Of a stretch of 64,000 bases of DNA, positions 25,215 through 33,404 are shown piece after piece. Origin of the DNA: Tomitella biformata AHU 1821 (lineage in GTDB: Bacteria > Actinomycetota > Actinomycetes > Mycobacteriales > Mycobacteriaceae). Where the stretch lies: positions 129,022-193,021 of the forward strand of contig NZ_BAVQ01000036.1 of assembly GCF_000524475.1 (NCBI RefSeq), read 5' to 3'. The notes below the pieces were generated by a model. The model saw only the letters and a program-made list of their open reading frames with translations. It searched no databases and had not been told where the DNA came from. A program made the position numbers and the translations under genes. Every line of letters begins with the position of its first letter. The first letter of the stretch is position 1.

Positions 25215-25747
25215 ACTTTTGCTGGCTCCGCGGCTCGAATGATCGTTAAGATCTAGTCGTATCGGCGATTCCGGAGAAGATCGGCCACCTTATTTCCGCC
25301 CAGCCGGATGGGCGAATGGGGCCTCATGCGATCGTCAACTCCGCCTGGCCTGTAGTTCGGTGCCGGTGGCCGCCGGGTCGAGGTCCGCCGGCGTGCAGAT
25401 CCAGAGGGCTCCTCGGGTGATCGGCCTGGTCTCCCGCATGTGGGGACGGCTATGGGGGCCCATTTTCGCTGGCCGAGCGCTGGGCGGCTTTCGGGTTGGG
25501 CGTGCGGGTTTGGGCGTGGGGGGCAAACTGAGAACGATCTGTCGACGCGGCCCGGCCTCGGTGGACGGGTGTGGCGCAACCGTGGCCTTGGCGGCAGGTC
25601 TGTTGACGGTCGGGGGGAGGTTGAACCTACTCTGCCTGGCCGGCCCCTTGACGTTTGTGATTGCCATCACTAGCGTACAGAGTGTCAGAACACATCTGAG
25701 TGGGTGCGAATACCGAGTGCCCTGTCTAGCCGTCAGTAGGAGTTGCC
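25215..25747. other. Intergenic region before the amidohydrolase gene
   Basis: More than 500 bp without a supported gene between divergent transcription units. It is GC-rich with G-runs around 25,440-25,620. The end next to the amidohydrolase carries the shared promoter/operator module (25648-25691). A Pro/Arg-rich minus-strand frame exists but lacks a ribosome site. Confidence 0.5.
25648..25691 (+). promoter_or_regulatory. Shared promoter/operator module, copy 1 (amidohydrolase)
   Basis: TTGAC (25648-25652), 4 nt, GTGA (25657-25660), 6 nt, TCAC (25667-25670), 12 nt, TGTCAGAAC (25683-25691). The GTGA-N6-TCAC core is extended by T on the left (TGTGA), close to the CRP/GlxR consensus TGTGA-N6-TCACA. 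The -10 (AGCGTA, 25672-25677, 18-bp spacer) is poor, so activation or another factor may be needed. The same arrangement occurs at two other promoters. Confidence 0.6.
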
Positions 25748-26968
25748 GTGCCGCTTCAGGACCATATGCATTTGATCTCCGTGGATGACCACTTGATCGA
25801 GCCGCCAAACGTGTGGACCGATCGATTGCCGAGGAAGTTCCAAGAACAGGGCCCTCGCATCGTCGAGATGGACATGAGCCAGAACTCGGGCGACGAAGGC
25901 CTGTCGGCGCTGCTGCTCGAGACGGCGCGTCAAGGCAAGGCCGCGCCCGCCGCGCCGAAGCTGGCGGAGGTGTGGACCTACGAGGGTCGGATCTACCCCA
26001 ACATTGGGCTCAACGCGGTGGCCGGCAAGAAGCCCCAGGAATACGGGATGGACCCCACGCGCTACTCCGACATGCTGCCGGGCTGTTACGACCCGGTCGC
26101 CCGCCTTGCCGACATGGACCTCGACGGGGTCGAGGCGACGATGTCTTTCCCCTCGTTCCCTAGGTTTGCCGGAACTGTGTTCCTGGAGGGCAAGGACAAG
26201 GAGCTCGCGCTGCTTTCGGTCAAGGCGTGGAACGACTTCCACCTGGACGAGTGGGCGGCGGCGGCGCCGGACCGCTTCATCCCGCAGATCATCCTGCCGC
26301 TGTGGGATCCACAGGAATCGGCGAAGGAAATCTACCGCTGCGCGGCCAAGGGCGCCCGGGCGATCTCCTTCCCGGAGAACACCGTGGGCCTGGGTCTGCC
26401 CTCGTTCTACACCGACCACTGGGATCCGGTCTTCCGCGCCGCGGAGGAGACGAAGATGCCGCTGAATATGCACTTCGGCTCGTCGGGCAAGGCCCCGATG
26501 ACCTCTCCCGAGGCGCCGATGGCTGTGATGATCGCGCTGTTCGGCACCAACTCCATGTACGCGACGACGGATCTGCTGTTCTCGCCGGTGTTCTACAAGT
26601 TCCCGGACCTCAAGGTGGCGATGTCCGAGGGCGGCATCGGCTGGATGCCGTACCTGCTCGAGCGGATCGACCTCACGTGGGAGAAGCATCGCTGGTACCA
26701 GAACGTGAACAAGGAGATCCGTCCCTCGGATATCTTCCGCAAGAATATTTTCGGGTGCTTCATCGACGACTTCGAGGGTGTGGCCCGGCGGCACCAGATC
26801 GGGATCGAGAACATCATGTGGGAGGGCGACTACCCGCACTCGGACTCCAACTGGCCGAATAGCCGCCAGTACACGGAGAAGCTGTTGCAGGAGGTTCCGG
26901 ATGCCGAGGCGCACCAGATCGTGGAGCTCAACGCCCGCAGGCTCTACAACTTCCCGCGCGCCAACTGA
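25748..26968 (+). CDS. Amidohydrolase-family (amidohydrolase 2) protein
   Basis: A 406-aa TIM-barrel metal-dependent hydrolase or decarboxylase of the amidohydrolase-2 (ACMSD-like) group. The N-terminal metal motif appears as SVDDHLIEPP, a central histidine in NMHFGSSG, and the late acidic/His segment as EGDYPHSDSNWP. Homologues often sit in aromatic and steroid catabolic clusters. The GTG at 25748 has AGGAG 7 nt upstream. It is the first gene behind the shared operator module and is followed by a 72-aa gene. Confidence 0.85.
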   Translation: MPLQDHMHLISVDDHLIEPPNVWTDRLPRKFQEQGPRIVEMDMSQNSGDEGLSALLLETARQGKAAPAAPKLAEVWTYEGRIYPNIGLNAVAGKKPQEYGMDPTRYSDMLPGCYDPVARLADMDLDGVEATMSFPSFPRFAGTVFLEGKDKELALLSVKAWNDFHLDEWAAAAPDRFIPQIILPLWDPQESAKEIYRCAAKGARAISFPENTVGLGLPSFYTDHWDPVFRAAEETKMPLNMHFGSSGKAPMTSPEAPMAVMIALFGTNSMYATTDLLFSPVFYKFPDLKVAMSEGGIGWMPYLLERIDLTWEKHRWYQNVNKEIRPSDIFRKNIFGCFIDDFEGVARRHQIGIENIMWEGDYPHSDSNWPNSRQYTEKLLQEVPDAEAHQIVELNARRLYNFPRAN

Positions 26969-27004
26969 GCCGACGACGAGCATAGAAGGGGCTTGGGGCG
27001 AATC

Positions 27005-27223
27005 ATGGCAGAAGAGCAGGATATCGCGGCCGCGGACTGGACCGATCAGGACCTGCTGACGCGCGAGTTGGCGGCGGAGCGGCTCGTAGAGGAGATGGCG
27101 AAGCTGCGGGTGCGTAAGAGCGAGCTCGAGGCCTTGCCCGGCGACGACCCCGGCACCGCATCGTCGTTGGCCTTGGTCAGCCGACGGCTTACCGCGATGG
27201 AGAACGTGCACAAGACGCTCTGA
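27005..27223 (+). CDS. Small acidic helical protein, unknown function
   Basis: A 72-aa protein not recognised. It is predicted almost wholly helical, with charged heptad-like stretches (LAAERLVEEMAKLRVRKSELEAL and LVSRRLTAMENVHKTL) that could form a short coiled coil. Codon use matches the neighbours. It lies 36 nt after the amidohydrolase gene and directly before a strong terminator, so it probably shares the amidohydrolase transcript and may be an accessory subunit. Confidence 0.6.
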   Translation: MAEEQDIAAADWTDQDLLTRELAAERLVEEMAKLRVRKSELEALPGDDPGTASSLALVSRRLTAMENVHKTL

Positions 27224-27226
27224 CAC

Positions 27227-27263
27227 CAGGGGTGTGTCCACCGATTCGGTGGCCACACCCCTG
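27227..27263 (+). terminator. Terminator behind the amidohydrolase unit
   Basis: A 16-bp stem with one mismatch (27227-27242 pairing with 27248-27263) and a GATTC loop, 3 nt past the stop of the 72-aa gene, followed by TGCTTTG. It marks the end of the two-gene amidohydrolase unit. Confidence 0.8.
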
Positions 27264-27316
27264 TGCTTTGTGGAAATGGTTGATGGCAACGAGTTTGACG
27301 ACGTTGAGGAGTCGAT

Positions 27317-28105
27317 ATGGGAACAAGGCTAGACGGCAAGGTTGTGCTGATCTCTGGATCCACCCGAGGCATCGGGCGGTCGATGGCCGAGCACTTCGCG
27401 TCGGAGGGCGCGAAGGTCGCGGTGACCGGGCGCACGGTCGACCGTGGCGAGAAGGTGGTCGCCCGCATTCGGGAGGTCGGCGGGGAGGCGGAGTTCTTCC
27501 CCCTGGACGTCACCTCGGAGGACAGCGTCAGGGACGTGGTCGCCGCGACCGTGGCCCGCTTCGGGGCGCTCACCACCCTGGTGAACAACGCCGCGCCGAC
27601 GGAGGCGGTGGCCACCACGATCAAGCCGATCCACGAATACTCCAATGCGGAGTGGCAGCGGATCATGACAGGCACGGTCACCGGCAACGTGTTCTGGGCC
27701 TCGAAGTACGCCTGGCCCCATCTGGTCGCGGCGGAGGGCGCATCAATACTGAATATCTCCTCGGGCCAGTCGCTTTCGGGCTTCAAGGGATTCGGCGCCT
27801 ATGGCGCCGCCAAGTCCGCCGTCAACAGCCTCACCCGGTCCCTGGCGGTAGAGGGCAGCGCCGACGGGATCCGCGCGAACTGCATCCTGGTGGGCCGGGT
27901 GGTTGCGGGCCGAGGCGACTCCGGCCACCACACAGGCGGGGGGCGGCTGACGCGCATCGGCAACCCCATGGACATCGCCCACGCGGCGACCTGGCTGGTC
28001 TCGGACGAGGCGGCCTTCGCCACCGGATCGATGGTCACTGTCGATGGCGGGTTCTCGATCAACGGCGACGCGGTGCAGGATGCGGAGGCATCGGCGCCTA
28101 GCTGA
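27317..28105 (+). CDS. SDR-family oxidoreductase
   Basis: A 262-aa classical SDR: SGSTRGIG (residues 14-21), a basic residue after the second strand (TGRTVDR, favouring NADP), NNAAP at the NNAG position, catalytic Ser in NISSGQS, and YGAAK. The C-terminal TVDGGF is typical. GAGGAG precedes the ATG. It is monocistronic between a terminator and a convergent isochorismatase-like gene. The substrate is unknown, presumably a hydroxyl or keto group on a pathway intermediate. Confidence 0.87.
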   Translation: MGTRLDGKVVLISGSTRGIGRSMAEHFASEGAKVAVTGRTVDRGEKVVARIREVGGEAEFFPLDVTSEDSVRDVVAATVARFGALTTLVNNAAPTEAVATTIKPIHEYSNAEWQRIMTGTVTGNVFWASKYAWPHLVAAEGASILNISSGQSLSGFKGFGAYGAAKSAVNSLTRSLAVEGSADGIRANCILVGRVVAGRGDSGHHTGGGRLTRIGNPMDIAHAATWLVSDEAAFATGSMVTVDGGFSINGDAVQDAEASAPS

Positions 28106-28128
28106 GCTAGCCCGCTGAGCGCGAGACG

Positions 28129-28770
28129 CTACGGCGTCGCGTACCCCGGCAGCCGGCCGACGACGTCGGCGGCCGGGGTCACCCGGGTGAGGATGCCCAA
28201 GAGGTTCGCGACCATGAACTCGTGCGCCTCGGCGGACGAGCCGGCGGTGCAGTCCTCGGCGAGTACGACGTCGTAGCCGCGGTTGACGGCGTCCAGCGCC
28301 AGTCCGGGCAGGGCCACGTTGGTGGACACCCCTGCCAGGACGACGGTCTGGACCCGCTGCAGGCGCAGGAGTGCGTCGAGGTCTGTGCCGTAGAACGCGG
28401 TGAGGCCGGTCGCGCGACGGCTGACCACATCGGAGGGCTCCGGTCCGAGCTCGGCGGGGATTTCCACATCGGTGGTGCCGACGGTCATCCGGTGATGACG
28501 CAGGGCCATGGTGCCCAGGTACGAGTTGGGGAGCATGCCCTTTTGGTCTTCCCGATGCTCGATGACGCAGTGGAATACGGGCAGGCCTCTGGCCCGGAAG
28601 GCGCGGGCCAGCTCGGCGGTGCGCGTCACGACGTCGCGGGCGGCGACCTGCTCGGCGAGCCCGGGGGAGACGGTCCGCTCTGCCTCGAGGATGCCCCGCT
28701 GGCACTCGCTGATGATCAGCGCAGGCGCCACGTAGTGGGAGTGGGAGCTGGCCGGTGCGGCTGTGGACAT
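28129..28770 (-). CDS. Isochorismatase-family hydrolase lacking the catalytic Cys
   Basis: A 213-aa cysteine-hydrolase (isochorismatase) fold protein. The fold is clear from PALIISECQRGIL at the start, GLPVFHCVIEHR, and LAGVSTNVALPGLALDAVNRGYDVVLAEDC. In family members of the type TGVxTNxCVxxTAxDA the nucleophilic cysteine would fall where this protein has Ala in STNVAL, and the usual first Asp is Glu in ISECQ. A nicotinamidase- or carbamoylase-type thiol mechanism is therefore unlikely; isochorismatases proper also lack the Cys. Function unknown. Confidence 0.82.
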   Translation of the reverse strand: MSTAAPASSHSHYVAPALIISECQRGILEAERTVSPGLAEQVAARDVVTRTAELARAFRARGLPVFHCVIEHREDQKGMLPNSYLGTMALRHHRMTVGTTDVEIPAELGPEPSDVVSRRATGLTAFYGTDLDALLRLQRVQTVVLAGVSTNVALPGLALDAVNRGYDVVLAEDCTAGSSAEAHEFMVANLLGILTRVTPAADVVGRLPGYATP

Positions 28771-29017
28771 GGTGTTTCCAATCTGCCGGTCCCACGCTCC
28801 TCAAAAGTGACGCTATGTCCGATTGGGAGAGTGAGCTTTGTGAAGTCTCTCGTAACCTAGCAGGTCAAGATGGTTGTAAAATAGTGACACGAATGCCAGA
28901 ATCGGTCTAACAAAGAATCTGGATTGCGTCGCGGTCAGCGAGTTCGGGCGGCATCGTGCCGCTGGCTGAGGTCGTGGGGTATGCGGAATCCACTTGAGTC
29001 GAAGCGAGGCAGTGCCA

Positions 29018-30283
29018 ATGACGAAAACCGACAGTGTGCAGAGATTGCCGTTGGTCGATCTGGACTGGTGGCAGAGCAACCCTGGCGAGCGAGACGCGTT
29101 GTTCGCGTCGTTGCGGGCGGACAACCCCCGCCCCTTCGTGCCGCTGGGCACGGGTCCGGACGGCGTGGTGAAGGGGTTTTGGGCCCTGACCCAGCACGAG
29201 GACGTCGTGGCCGTGAGCCGTCGGCCGGAGGATTTCGGCTCGGGCGACGGCACCCAGATCTTCGACCAGCCGCAGAAGCTCCGCGAGTACCGCGGCTCGA
29301 TCATCGACATGGACAACCCCGAGCACTCGCGGCTGCGACGGATCGTCTCGCGCGGGTTCACCAGCCGCAACCTCGGCGCGCTACGCGGCGAGGTCGAGAA
29401 CACGGTCTTGGAGATCCTCGACCAGATGCCCAAGTCTGGGGAATGCGACTTCGTCAGCGAATTCGCGGCGGTTCTGCCACTGCGGATCATTTGCGAGCTC
29501 CTGGGCATCCCGCGCGAGCATGAGGCGTTCCTGCTCGAGGCGACGAATGTCATCCTGGGCGCGTCGGATGCGGAGTACATCCCCGACCAGTCCGCGCATG
29601 GGATCGGCCTGGCGGTCACCTCCGCCAGCGAGGAGCTGATCCGGCTGCTCAGCGGACTGGCGGAGGCGCGGATCGAGAATCCTGAGGATGACCTGATCTC
29701 GCAGCTAGTCGCGGCCAAGGAGGACGAGAACCTCACGCCCGGCGAGATGGCGCGATTCTTCATCCTGCTGGTCGGGGCCGGCAATGAGACCACCCGCAAC
29801 GTCATCACCCACGGGCTGCTGACGCTGACGCTGTTCCCCGACCAACGCGACAAGTGGCTCTCGGACTACGAGGCCCACTCTCGCACCGCCATCGAGGAGT
29901 TGCTGCGCTGGGCCAGCCCCGTAGTGCACATGCGCCGCACCGTCACCAGGGACGGGGTGATGCTGGGCGATCAGGAATTCTCCAAGGGCGACAAGGTCGT
30001 CATGTGGTACGGATCGGCGAACCGGGACGAGTCTGTCTTCGAGGATCCCTTCACCTTCGATATTGAACGAGACCCGAACCCCCACTTGGCCTTCGGTGCC
30101 CCGGGGCCGCACTTCTGCTTGGGCGCGCACCTGGCGCGGCTCGAGTTGGACGTGGCGTTCCGCGAGCTGTTCAGGCGGTTCCCGGACATCAAGGCCGTCG
30201 GCGAGCCGGACCGGCTCCGATCGAACTTCCTCAACGGGATCAAGCACCTGCAGGCCACCTACACCCACACCGAAGCGAGCTGA
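29018..30283 (+). CDS. Cytochrome P450
   Basis: A 421-aa soluble bacterial P450. The I-helix oxygen-activation motif is GAGNETTRN (about residue 254), ExxR is in IEELLRW, and the haem-binding loop FGAPGPHFCLGAH gives the cysteine ligand near residue 367. The general look resembles actinobacterial CYP125/CYP142/CYP124-type steroid and isoprenoid oxidases, but the subfamily cannot be fixed by eye. The ATG at 29018 has GAGG 9 nt upstream and gives the usual length. No ferredoxin or reductase gene is adjacent. An enoyl-CoA hydratase gene follows 6 nt later. Confidence 0.92.
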   Translation: MTKTDSVQRLPLVDLDWWQSNPGERDALFASLRADNPRPFVPLGTGPDGVVKGFWALTQHEDVVAVSRRPEDFGSGDGTQIFDQPQKLREYRGSIIDMDNPEHSRLRRIVSRGFTSRNLGALRGEVENTVLEILDQMPKSGECDFVSEFAAVLPLRIICELLGIPREHEAFLLEATNVILGASDAEYIPDQSAHGIGLAVTSASEELIRLLSGLAEARIENPEDDLISQLVAAKEDENLTPGEMARFFILLVGAGNETTRNVITHGLLTLTLFPDQRDKWLSDYEAHSRTAIEELLRWASPVVHMRRTVTRDGVMLGDQEFSKGDKVVMWYGSANRDESVFEDPFTFDIERDPNPHLAFGAPGPHFCLGAHLARLELDVAFRELFRRFPDIKAVGEPDRLRSNFLNGIKHLQATYTHTEAS

Positions 30284-30289
30284 TCGACT

Positions 30290-31108
30290 GTGACGACCAC
30301 TGAGCCGAGCCTGGGCACGACGGTCCTCCGCGATGTCGCCGACGGCGTCATGACCATCACCCTCAACAGGCCCGATGCGGCCAACGCCATCCGGCCCGAC
30401 GCGCGCAACGCGCTGATCGAGCTGTTCAACGAGGCGAGTGGCGACCCCGAGATCCGGGTGGTGGTGCTCCGCTCGACAGGTCGACACTTCTGCGGCGGCG
30501 CGGACGTGGTCCGACTGGCCGACGGGCATAAGAAGAACGTCAAGCGGGTGACCGGCGCGATGCACGTGATCATGACGGGCGCGCAGCGATTGATCGCCTC
30601 GGTCCTGGATTGCGCGAAACCTGTTGTGGCGGTGGTACAAGGCGGTGCCGCGGGGCTGGGCGCACATCTCGCGTATGCGGCAGATCTGATCGTGGCTACC
30701 GACGACGCCTATTTCGCGGAGTCCTTTGTCAAGCGCGGCCTGGTGATCGACGGCGGCGGCGCGTACATGCTGCCCCGGCGGATCGGGATGCAGAAGGCCA
30801 AGGAAATGGCGTTCTTCGGCGAGAAGCTGCCGGCGCACGAGGCGCTGACTCTGGGATTGGTCAACAAGGTGGTGCCGGCGGCGGAGCTCGAGGCCGCGGT
30901 GGCCGACTACGTCGACCGGCTGGCTGTCGCTCCCACGAGCGCGATCGCGCTGGGCAAGAGGCTGTTCAACGACTCGCCAGACACTGATAGGGCCAGCGCG
31001 TTCGTGGCGGAGGCCATGGCGCAGGAGATCCAGTCCTTCTCGCACGACGCCAAAGAGGGCATCGCGGCGTTCGTCGAGAAGCGCGACACGAATTACTTGG
31101 GATGGTGA
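30290..31108 (+). CDS. Enoyl-CoA hydratase/isomerase family protein
   Basis: A 272-aa crotonase-fold protein: ITLNRPDAANAIR, the oxyanion-hole loop FCGGADVVRL, and GGAAGLGAHLAYAADL, where the first catalytic Glu of classical hydratases is His. The second acid lies in FAESFVKRGLVIDGG. It may be a hydratase with altered mechanism, an isomerase or a hydrolase acting on a CoA ester. It starts at GTG 6 nt after the P450 stop and is followed 7 nt later by the DUF35 gene, so it is part of one operon. Confidence 0.84.
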   Translation: MTTTEPSLGTTVLRDVADGVMTITLNRPDAANAIRPDARNALIELFNEASGDPEIRVVVLRSTGRHFCGGADVVRLADGHKKNVKRVTGAMHVIMTGAQRLIASVLDCAKPVVAVVQGGAAGLGAHLAYAADLIVATDDAYFAESFVKRGLVIDGGGAYMLPRRIGMQKAKEMAFFGEKLPAHEALTLGLVNKVVPAAELEAAVADYVDRLAVAPTSAIALGKRLFNDSPDTDRASAFVAEAMAQEIQSFSHDAKEGIAAFVEKRDTNYLGW

Positions 31109-31115
31109 ATCGCAG

Positions 31116-31532
31116 ATGAGTGACAACAAGCCCCGCGCGGACCTGCCGACGATCGAGGACGCGTCCAAGCCGTACTGGGACGCGGCGAAGGCGGGAAAGC
31201 TGCTGATCGCGAAGTGCCTGGCCTGCGAGAAGGTCCACCACTACCCGCGGCCGTTCTGCCCGTCGTGCTGGAGCGAGGAGATCGTCCAGGTGGAGGCCTC
31301 CGGCCGGGGCACCCTCTACACCTATTCCACGGTGTACATGAACGATCTGCATCCGTTCAAGGAGCGGCTCCCGTATATCGCGGCGATGGTCGAACTCGAG
31401 GAGGGGCCGCGCCTGATGACCAACATGGTGGACTGCGAGCCGGCCGATCTCGAAGTGGGCATGCCCGTGCAGGTCGCCTTCCGTCCCATCACCGATGAGA
31501 TCGACGCGACCGTCTTCCAGCCTGTCCCCTGA
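31116..31532 (+). CDS. DUF35 OB-fold protein with rubredoxin-like zinc ribbon
   Basis: A 138-aa protein with an N-terminal zinc ribbon (CLAC near residue 36 and CPSC about 15 residues on) and a C-terminal OB fold (GRGTLYTYSTVY to the end). DUF35 proteins bind acyl-CoA and form complexes with lipid-transfer thiolases/aldolases or acyl-CoA hydratases, for example in steroid side-chain breakdown. No thiolase is adjacent here; the two in the window lie at 47.6 and 54.2 kb. It may instead partner the adjacent hydratase-like protein. Confidence 0.86.
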   Translation: MSDNKPRADLPTIEDASKPYWDAAKAGKLLIAKCLACEKVHHYPRPFCPSCWSEEIVQVEASGRGTLYTYSTVYMNDLHPFKERLPYIAAMVELEEGPRLMTNMVDCEPADLEVGMPVQVAFRPITDEIDATVFQPVP

Positions 31533-31603
31533 CTGGCGGAATCCGGCCCAGAGCAGTACGTAATTGTCCATGAGTAGGCACTGAACAGGGAGATAGAGAC
31601 AAC

Positions 31604-32527
31604 ATGAGCGGATTGCTCGACGGCAAAGTTGCCGTAGTCACCGGGTCCGGCCACGGCATCGGCCGCGGGCACGCACTCGAATTGGCCAAGCACGGCGCCA
31701 CCGTCATCATCAACGACCTGGGCACGTCCATCGACGGCGAGGGCACCGGCAAGGTCGCCGACGAGGTCGTCCAGATCATCAAGGACCGTGGCGGCAAGGC
31801 GATCGCAGACTTCAGCGACGTCGGCGACGAAGCTCAGGTCGACCGGCTCGTCGAGCGGGCCTATGCCGAGCTGGGTCGCCTCGACATCGTGGTGAACAAC
31901 GCCGGCATCGTGCGGGACCGCGCGGTGTGGAACATGAGCGCCGACGACTTCGACCTCGTCATGCGGGTCCACGTGCGCGGCAGCTGGCTCACCAGCCGGG
32001 CGGTGGCACGCAAGTGGCGGGCGGAGTCGAAGGCCGCGGGCGCCCCGGTCTACGGCCGCATCATCAACACGACCTCCGGGGCTGGACTGCACGGACACTT
32101 CGGGCAGACCAACTATGGCGCCGCCAAGGCCGCTATCGTCGGGCTGACCCAGACCCTGAGCCTGGAACTGGCCTCCATCGGCGCGACGGTCAACGCGATC
32201 AGCCCCGGCGGGCGCACCCGTATGTCGGCGACGATGTCCGGTGGGCAGGCCGCCATCGAGCCCGACGAGCGCGGCGAGGACGAGTTCGACCCCAAGGACC
32301 CGTCGCTGGGCTCGCCAGTGGTGGCGTGGCTGGCAAGCCCCGAGGCCGCGCATGTGAGCGGACAGGTGATCCGGGCGATGGGCGAGGACATCCAGTGGCT
32401 GCGGGGCTGGACGCCCGCCGCAACCGTCTCCAATGGCGGCAAGCGCTGGGACGCGAACAAGTTGGGCGCAATCCTGGCGACTGACGTGTTCGGCACCCGC
32501 GCCCCGGGCCTGCGCTTCGGCGGCTAG
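31604..32527 (+). CDS. SDR, multifunctional-enzyme-type 3-hydroxyacyl-CoA dehydrogenase-like
   Basis: A 307-aa SDR related to the dehydrogenase domain of peroxisomal multifunctional enzyme 2 and actinobacterial (3R)-hydroxyacyl-CoA dehydrogenases. It shows TGSGHGIG, NDLGTSIDGEG after the second strand (Asp favours NAD), NNAGIVRDRA, NTTSGAGLHGHFGQTNYGAAK with catalytic Ser/Tyr/Lys, and NAISPGGRTRM. The C-terminal ~60-residue extension is normal for the subgroup. Likely role: oxidation of a 3-hydroxyacyl-CoA. GGGAG lies upstream of the ATG. Confidence 0.86.
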   Translation: MSGLLDGKVAVVTGSGHGIGRGHALELAKHGATVIINDLGTSIDGEGTGKVADEVVQIIKDRGGKAIADFSDVGDEAQVDRLVERAYAELGRLDIVVNNAGIVRDRAVWNMSADDFDLVMRVHVRGSWLTSRAVARKWRAESKAAGAPVYGRIINTTSGAGLHGHFGQTNYGAAKAAIVGLTQTLSLELASIGATVNAISPGGRTRMSATMSGGQAAIEPDERGEDEFDPKDPSLGSPVVAWLASPEAAHVSGQVIRAMGEDIQWLRGWTPAATVSNGGKRWDANKLGAILATDVFGTRAPGLRFGG

Positions 32528-32548
32528 CTGGAAGAAGACACGGGGCCA

Positions 32549-32587
32549 CTGCCGCTCCGAGCCCTGCAGTGGGGCTCGGAGCGGCAG
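32549..32587 (+). terminator. Perfect 16-bp hairpin between two SDR genes
   Basis: A 16-bp perfect stem (32549-32564 with 32572-32587) and a 7-nt loop TGCAGTG, 22 nt past one stop and 20 nt before the next start. It can act as a terminator; since the downstream gene has the same direction and no clear promoter, it may be a partial terminator that reduces expression of the SDR-BVMO-hydrolase part. Confidence 0.75.
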
Positions 32588-32606
32588 AACTGAGGAAGGG
32601 CAGCAA

Positions 32607-33368
32607 GTGGCGGGACAGCGATTCGATGGCAAAGTCGTCCTGGTGACGGGCGCGGCACAGGGGTTCGGCCTCGCCTTCTCGCGGGCCTTTCACGCCGCCG
32701 GCGCCGAGGTGGCGCTGATCGACGTGAACATCGACGAGGCCGAGCGCGAGGCCTCGGAGTTGACGGCCGCGGGGTCCGGCGCGCTGGCTGTGCGCTGCGA
32801 TGTGAGCGACGAGGCCGACGCACGGGCGGCGGTGGACGCCACGGTTGCGCGCTTCGGGCGGCTGGACGTGCTCATCAACAACGCGGGCCTGCATCTGACC
32901 AAGTACAACCAGCCGTTCGGCAGTCTCGGCGCGACCGAACTTCGGCGGCTGCTGGACGTCAACGTCGTCGGCGTGGTGAATTGCGCCCTCGCCGCCTCGC
33001 AGGCCATGGCCCCGACGGGCGGCGGCGTCATCGCCAATATCTCGTCGATCGGCGGTTACCTCAGCACCACCCCGTATGGCGTCTCAAAGTTGGCGGTGCG
33101 GGGCTTGACGGTGGCGCTAGCCAGTGAGCTCGCACCGATCGGCGTCCGCGTCAACGCGATCGCACCCGGTCTGATGGCCACTGAGAACGCGATTGCGGAC
33201 CTCCCGCCGGGCATGGTGGCGGACTTCGTCGAGAATCGTCAGCTGATACCTCGGCTTGGGGGAGTGGACGATGTCGTCTCGATGATGCTGTTTCTGTGCT
33301 CTGACTCGGCCTCCTTCGTCACCGGTGAGACGGTGCGGGTGTCCGGTGGCTATCCGCTCGGCATGTGA
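32607..33368 (+). CDS. SDR-family oxidoreductase
   Basis: A 253-aa classical SDR: TGAAQGFG (about residues 14-21), an Asp in LIDVNI after the second strand (NAD preference), NNAGLHL, NISSIGGYLSTTPYGVSK with the catalytic Ser and the YxxxK pair (YGVSK), and a C-terminal VSGGYPLG. The GTG at 32607 has GAGGAAGGG upstream. Placed just before the Baeyer-Villiger monooxygenase, it may oxidise an alcohol to the ketone that enzyme needs; this is inference. Confidence 0.88.
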   Translation: MAGQRFDGKVVLVTGAAQGFGLAFSRAFHAAGAEVALIDVNIDEAEREASELTAAGSGALAVRCDVSDEADARAAVDATVARFGRLDVLINNAGLHLTKYNQPFGSLGATELRRLLDVNVVGVVNCALAASQAMAPTGGGVIANISSIGGYLSTTPYGVSKLAVRGLTVALASELAPIGVRVNAIAPGLMATENAIADLPPGMVADFVENRQLIPRLGGVDDVVSMMLFLCSDSASFVTGETVRVSGGYPLGM

Positions 33369-33404
33369 CGCGCGAGGCAAACTACCCCTAGGAAAGTAGA
33401 GCCA

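Noticed and set aside
25335-25808. Minus-strand Pro/Arg-rich frame before the amidohydrolase gene
   Set aside because: No ribosome site, no domain, composition typical of a shadow frame in GC-rich DNA, and it overlaps the promoter module.
28106-28146. Short GACGC/GCGTC pairing between convergent SDR and isochorismatase genes
   Set aside because: Short, bulged and overlapping a stop codon; not convincing as a terminator.
28771-29017. Search for the shared GTGA-N6-TCAC module upstream of the P450 gene
   Set aside because: Only partial resemblances (GTGACAC, GCCAGAAT) without the paired core, so the P450 operon is not included in the regulon.
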